From assembly GCF_900106075.1 (NCBI RefSeq), contig NZ_LT629794.1:186001-250000 (forward strand): a stretch of DNA of 64,000 nucleotides. The letters are read 5' to 3'. The DNA comes from Polaribacter sp. Hel1_33_78 (GTDB lineage: Bacteria > Bacteroidota > Bacteroidia > Flavobacteriales > Flavobacteriaceae). Numbering within the stretch: position 1 is the stretch's first letter; the number at the start of each line of letters is the position of its first letter. The notes under the pieces are model-generated. The model was not told the origin of the DNA. It saw only the letters and a list, made by a program, of their open reading frames with translations, and did not search any database. The position numbers and the translations under genes are program-made. This document shows positions 60,311-64,000 of the stretch, one piece after another.

Positions 60311-62542
60311 ATGAAAATAAAATTTAATCAAAGGTTATTTCTAATTATTGTAATCTCATGTTTTTATGTCAACTACGCAAGCGCTCAACATAAAGAAGTA
60401 GATATTCAATTAACAGCTACGAAATTAACTTCAATAGCACTAGATGCTAAAATCGATAGTATTATAAAAATACTGACGTTAGAAGAGAAAATAGCAATGA
60501 CACATGCGCAATCTAAATTTAGTACAAAAGGTGTTGCAAGATTGGGAATACCAGAAATTTGGATGTCAGATGGTCCCCATGGAGTGAGAGAAGAAATTAG
60601 TTGGGATTCTTGGAGTCATGCAGAATGGACAAATGATTCAATTACAGCCTTTCCTGCATTAACAGCCTTGGCGGCGACATTTAACCCAGAATTATCTGCG
60701 AACTATGGTTCTAGTATTGGTGAAGAAGCTAGATATAGAAAGAAAGATGTGCTTTTAGGTCCGGGCATAAATATATACCGAACACCAATGAACGGTAGAA
60801 ATTTTGAATATTTGGGGGAAGATCCTTATTTGGCTGCAACCATGGTTGTTCCTTACATAAAGGGAGTTCAAAAAAATGGTGTTGCTGCTTGTGTAAAGCA
60901 TTTTGCATTAAATAATCAAGAACATTGGAGAGACAAAATTAATGTAGAATTAAGTGATAGAGCACTATATGAAATTTATTTACCCGCTTTTAAGGCAGCA
61001 GTTAAAGAAGCAAAAGTGTGGTCTATAATGGGCGCATACAATAAGATTAGAGGGCAATATGCCTGCCATAATGAATTACTATTAAATAAAATTTTAAAGA
61101 CGGATTGGAGTTTTGATGGTGTTGTAATTAGCGATTGGAGCGGAGCGCATACAACAGAAGAGTCTGCAAAATACGGTTTAGATATAGAAATGGGAACAGG
61201 AACAGATGGTTTAGGGACTTCAACCGCAAACCACTATGATAATTATTATTTAGCAAAACCATTTTTAAAAGCAATTAAAAAAGGAGTTTTAAGCGAAGAT
61301 TTATTGGATGATAAAGTTCGAAGAATTTTACGATTAATGTACAGAACCAATTTAAGTTTTAATAGGCCTTTAGGGAAACTTAATAATAAAGAACACCATG
61401 AAGTTGCATTAAATGTTGCAACTGAAGGAATTGTATTATTAAAAAATGAAGATGATTTTTTCCCAATTAAAGATGATAAAACAATTACAATAGCAGTAAT
61501 TGGTGAAAACGCAACGAGAGTTATGGCTCCCGGCGGGGGATCATCAGAATTAAAACCTCAGTTTGAAATTTCTCCTTTAGAAGGGATAAAAAAAAGGTTT
61601 AAGAATGCAAAAATTATTCATACGATGGGGTATTCTTCTGGTCCATCTGTTTATGATGAAGTAATTCCAACTAAATTAGATCAAGATTCATTGTACGTGA
61701 AAGCTATTAAAATTGCTAAAAAAGCAGATGTTGTTCTTTTTATTGGGGGTTTAAATAAAAATCATTTACAAGATTGTGAAGGAGACGATAGAGAAATATT
61801 TCAACTTCCTTATCAACAAGAAAAACTAATTAACGGAATGCACGAAGTAAATAAAAATATAGGTTTTCTTTTATTAACTGGTAATGCAGTAGAAATGTCT
61901 TGGTTACCTAAAACGAAAGGGGTTTTACAAACTTGGTATTTAGGAAGTATGGCGGGAGAAGCAATTGCTCAAATTATTTCTGGAGATAAAAATCCTTCAG
62001 GAAAATTACCTTTTTCATTTCCTAAAAAATTAAAAGATAATGCCGCGCATTTTTATGGAGAAACTTCTTATCCAGGAGTAAATATGACTCAACATTATAA
62101 AGAAGATATTTTAGTAGGATACAGATGGTTTGATACTAAAAAAATAGCACCTCAATATGCTTTTGGATATGGATTGTCTTATACAAATTTTAAACTTTCT
62201 GATATTAAAACAGATAAAAATGTATATTCTTTAACAGATAAAATTACCGTTCATTGCACTGTTACAAATAACGGAAATAGACAAGGGGCTGAGGTTATAC
62301 AAGTATATATTGGCAAATTAAATTCTGATGTAAAAAGAGCCTTAAAAGAATTAAAAGGATTTAAAAAAGTATTCTTAAAAAGTTATAAAAAGGAGACTGC
62401 AAAAATAGAAATCAATGTTTCAGATTTAGCTTTTTATAATGAGAAAATTTCAGACTGGGCAGTTGAAAAAGGGACTTATTCCATCTATGTAGGAAATGCA
62501 TCAGACAGCATATCAGAAATAATAAAAGTAACAATAAAATAA
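60311..62542 (+). CDS. bglX: Glycoside hydrolase family 3 beta-glucosidase-like enzyme
   Basis: A 743-residue exported enzyme with a signal peptide to about residue 25 (NYASAQ). The GH3 N-terminal barrel has MSDGPHGVREE, GRNFEYLGEDPYLA, VAACVKHFALNNQEHWRDKI and the nucleophile Asp275 in VVISDWSGAH. The C-terminal sandwich has ILLKNEDD-like IVLLKNEDDFFPI, GGGSSELKP and PFSFPKKLKDN. A fibronectin-like domain (about 640-743) closes it. It probably hydrolyses beta-linked glucosides in the periplasm. It lies between the stress island and the molybdenum hydroxylase genes and has no Sus neighbours. Confidence 0.9.
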   Translation: MKIKFNQRLFLIIVISCFYVNYASAQHKEVDIQLTATKLTSIALDAKIDSIIKILTLEEKIAMTHAQSKFSTKGVARLGIPEIWMSDGPHGVREEISWDSWSHAEWTNDSITAFPALTALAATFNPELSANYGSSIGEEARYRKKDVLLGPGINIYRTPMNGRNFEYLGEDPYLAATMVVPYIKGVQKNGVAACVKHFALNNQEHWRDKINVELSDRALYEIYLPAFKAAVKEAKVWSIMGAYNKIRGQYACHNELLLNKILKTDWSFDGVVISDWSGAHTTEESAKYGLDIEMGTGTDGLGTSTANHYDNYYLAKPFLKAIKKGVLSEDLLDDKVRRILRLMYRTNLSFNRPLGKLNNKEHHEVALNVATEGIVLLKNEDDFFPIKDDKTITIAVIGENATRVMAPGGGSSELKPQFEISPLEGIKKRFKNAKIIHTMGYSSGPSVYDEVIPTKLDQDSLYVKAIKIAKKADVVLFIGGLNKNHLQDCEGDDREIFQLPYQQEKLINGMHEVNKNIGFLLLTGNAVEMSWLPKTKGVLQTWYLGSMAGEAIAQIISGDKNPSGKLPFSFPKKLKDNAAHFYGETSYPGVNMTQHYKEDILVGYRWFDTKKIAPQYAFGYGLSYTNFKLSDIKTDKNVYSLTDKITVHCTVTNNGNRQGAEVIQVYIGKLNSDVKRALKELKGFKKVFLKSYKKETAKIEINVSDLAFYNEKISDWAVEKGTYSIYVGNASDSISEIIKVTIK

Positions 62543-62647
62543 AACATGGTATTTAATTTTAGTCAAGATGCATTCAAACTATTTGTAGGTTAGAATAAAG
62601 AAGAAATAAATTTTGTAACTTTCAACATCAATATAAAATTACTCTCT

Positions 62648-63109
62648 ATGTCTAACTACACGATACATGTCAACGGAAAAGAACGCTTTGTAACGGCAGA
62701 TGCGGATACACCTCTGTTATGGGTTTTAAGAGATGAACTTAACTTAGTAGGTACTAAATTTGGTTGTGGAATTGCACAATGTGGTGCTTGCACTGTTCAT
62801 TTAGATGGAGTTGCCACAAGAAGTTGCCAAATGCAAGTTTCTATCATAGAGGATGCAAAAATTACTACAATCGAAGGTTTGTCTGACGATGGTAAACACC
62901 CGGTACAAGAAGCTTGGAAAGAACTTGACGTGCCACAATGTGGTTATTGCCAAGCAGGACAAATTATGACGGCAACAGCATTCTTGAAGGAGAATAAAAA
63001 TCCTTCAGAAGAAGAAATTAGAGTAGCAATGCATGGAAATATTTGTAGATGTGCGTCTTATAATAGAATTGAAAGAGCGGTAAAAGTTGCTGTAGAAAAA
63101 ATGTCTTAA
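62648..63109 (+). CDS. 2Fe-2S subunit of a molybdenum hydroxylase
   Basis: A 153-residue iron-sulfur subunit of the isoquinoline/aldehyde oxidoreductase class. The plant-type ferredoxin cluster is GCGIAQCGACTVHLDG then TRSCQMQV (about 39-62), and the second cluster site is CGYCQAGQIMTA with NICRCASYNRI (about 98-143). It passes electrons from the molybdopterin subunit encoded next. Start chosen at the ATG at 62648. The substrate is unknown. Confidence 0.93.
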   Translation: MSNYTIHVNGKERFVTADADTPLLWVLRDELNLVGTKFGCGIAQCGACTVHLDGVATRSCQMQVSIIEDAKITTIEGLSDDGKHPVQEAWKELDVPQCGYCQAGQIMTATAFLKENKNPSEEEIRVAMHGNICRCASYNRIERAVKVAVEKMS

Positions 63110-63128
63110 TTAACGAAACTACTCAAAA

Positions 63129-64000
63129 ATGAAATCTCAAAAAATAGATAATTTTAGCAGAAGAAATTTCTTAAAAACTTCGATTTTAGCAAGTGGTGGA
63201 ATGTTAATTGGTTTTAATTTGCTCACAGCATGCAAGCCAGAGGCAGTAATGCCTGTAGATATTGAAAGTTTAAATTTCAATGATTTTAATGCTTTTATAA
63301 AAATTTCTAATGATGGTTATATCACTATTTTTTCTCCAAATCCAGAAATTGGTCAAGGTGTAAAAACATCAATGCCTATGATTATTGCAGAAGAATTAGA
63401 TGTGGAATGGAGCAAAGTTAGTGTAATTCAAGGGGTATTAGATACCAAAAATTTTAAAAGACAAATCGCAGGAGGAAGTCAATCAATACGTTCAAGTTGG
63501 GATGCTTTTAGACAAACGGGAGCAACTGCCAAACAAATGTTAGTAAATGCTGCTGCCATAAAATGGAATGTAGATGCATCAACTTGCAAAGCATCAAAAG
63601 GAATTATAACAAATGCAAATGGTGATAAACTTGGTTATGGCGAAGTTGTAAAAGAAGCAGCGTTATTGGAAGTTCCTGAAGACGTAAAACTAAAAGAAAT
63701 TAAAGATTATACTATAATTGGGCAAGAAATTGTTAATGTAGATATGGATAAAATTATTTTTGGGAAACCACTTTTTGGCTTGGATTATAAGGCAGAAGGA
63801 ATGGTATATGCTTCTGTTTTAAGACCACCAATTTTTGGACAAAAATTGGAAAGTTTTGATGCTTCTGAAGCAAAGAAAATTAATGGTGTTTTAGATGTTA
63901 TAACAATTGGCGAAAAAGTAAGAAAGTATATCCAGTTGGGTAAGAAGAACTGGACATTTAAATTGTCTGAAACAGATAAAGTTGTTGTAATTGCAGAAAA
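63129..64000 (+). CDS. Molybdopterin-binding subunit of an aldehyde/isoquinoline oxidoreductase, truncated by the window end
   Basis: About 290 residues are visible, starting at the ATG at 63129. An N-terminal twin-arginine signal (SRRNFLKTSILASGGMLIG) with a following Cys (LLTACKPE) targets it, folded with its cofactor, to the periplasm or outer face. The first catalytic domain shows ITIFSPNPEIGQGVKTSMPM, AEELDVEWSKVSV and the GGSQSIRSSWDAFRQTGATA turn that binds molybdopterin. This layout matches the IorB-type single-chain large subunit. It lies 19 bases after the iron-sulfur subunit gene and runs off the right edge. Confidence 0.9.
   Translation, partial: MKSQKIDNFSRRNFLKTSILASGGMLIGFNLLTACKPEAVMPVDIESLNFNDFNAFIKISNDGYITIFSPNPEIGQGVKTSMPMIIAEELDVEWSKVSVIQGVLDTKNFKRQIAGGSQSIRSSWDAFRQTGATAKQMLVNAAAIKWNVDASTCKASKGIITNANGDKLGYGEVVKEAALLEVPEDVKLKEIKDYTIIGQEIVNVDMDKIIFGKPLFGLDYKAEGMVYASVLRPPIFGQKLESFDASEAKKINGVLDVITIGEKVRKYIQLGKKNWTFKLSETDKVVVIAE

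Noticed and set aside
1-64000. CRISPR arrays, rRNA, tRNA, insertion sequences or prophage genes
   Set aside because: No spaced direct repeats, transposase or phage structural genes, or recognisable RNA gene was found; a dedicated tRNA or covariance scan was not possible here.

Overview
The window looks like a chromosomal stretch from a marine-type member of the Flavobacteriaceae (Polaribacter/Tenacibaculum-like). It is AT-rich. Its promoters carry the Bacteroidetes -7 box TAnnTTTG. It has short-signal lipoproteins with Cys-Ser-Lys-Lys starts, a sigma factor overlapping a membrane-barrel partner, an IPExxxVDY protein and a three-gene sdhCAB operon of the Bacteroidetes kind. No rRNA, tRNA, CRISPR array, insertion sequence or prophage was recognised.

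Layout. 0-7.4 kb: a truncated lipoprotein, a calcium-repeat choice-of-anchor-B lipoprotein, thiL, an acetyltransferase, a secreted clan-A-like glycoside hydrolase and an alpha/beta hydrolase. 7.4-15.4 kb: serine hydrolase, brnQ, ppk2, a second alpha/beta hydrolase, pepP, rhlE and a GlsB-type membrane protein. 15.5-22.2 kb: a large BNR/VPS10-like secreted protein, an ECF sigma factor with a membrane-spanning barrel partner, a Kelch lipoprotein and a FRHAYW-motif secreted protein. 22.3-35.5 kb is housekeeping: sdhCAB, an RNase H, purN, acpP-fabF-rnc, pyk, an M28 peptidase, a CBS protein, a zinc-ribbon protein and a short ssb. 60.3-64 kb: a GH3 beta-glucosidase and a two-subunit molybdenum hydroxylase running off the end.

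The striking part is 35.7-60.1 kb. Twelve promoters there share one architecture: a Crp/Fnr-like dyad, read toward the gene as CTGAT-N4-ATCAT (A may replace the first C), then exactly 22 bases, then a -7 box (TAnnTTTA, TAnnTTTG or TAnnTTAG). This puts the dyad near -41.5, a class II activator arrangement. The promoters serve a stress or dormancy gene set: a D-lactate dehydrogenase-like enzyme, an L,D-transpeptidase, a flavin-type oxidoreductase, CbpA-like DnaJ and CbpM, a MacA/MacB-like exporter, TerB-like and DUF302 proteins, five double-domain universal stress proteins, the ribosome hibernation factor HPF, an ATP-cone/nuclease fusion, a beta-CASP RNase-like protein and several unknown small proteins.

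In the middle sit a PAS histidine kinase and a response regulator fused to a complete Crp/Fnr domain. The kinase's first PAS domain has His and Arg at the FixL heme-pocket spacing. The simplest model is a compact FixL/FixJ/FixK-like circuit in which the FixJ and FixK roles are one polypeptide, controlling the whole island. The promoter architecture is seen directly in the sequence; the identity of the regulator and of the signal is inference. Two paralogous lipoproteins lie at the two ends of the island.
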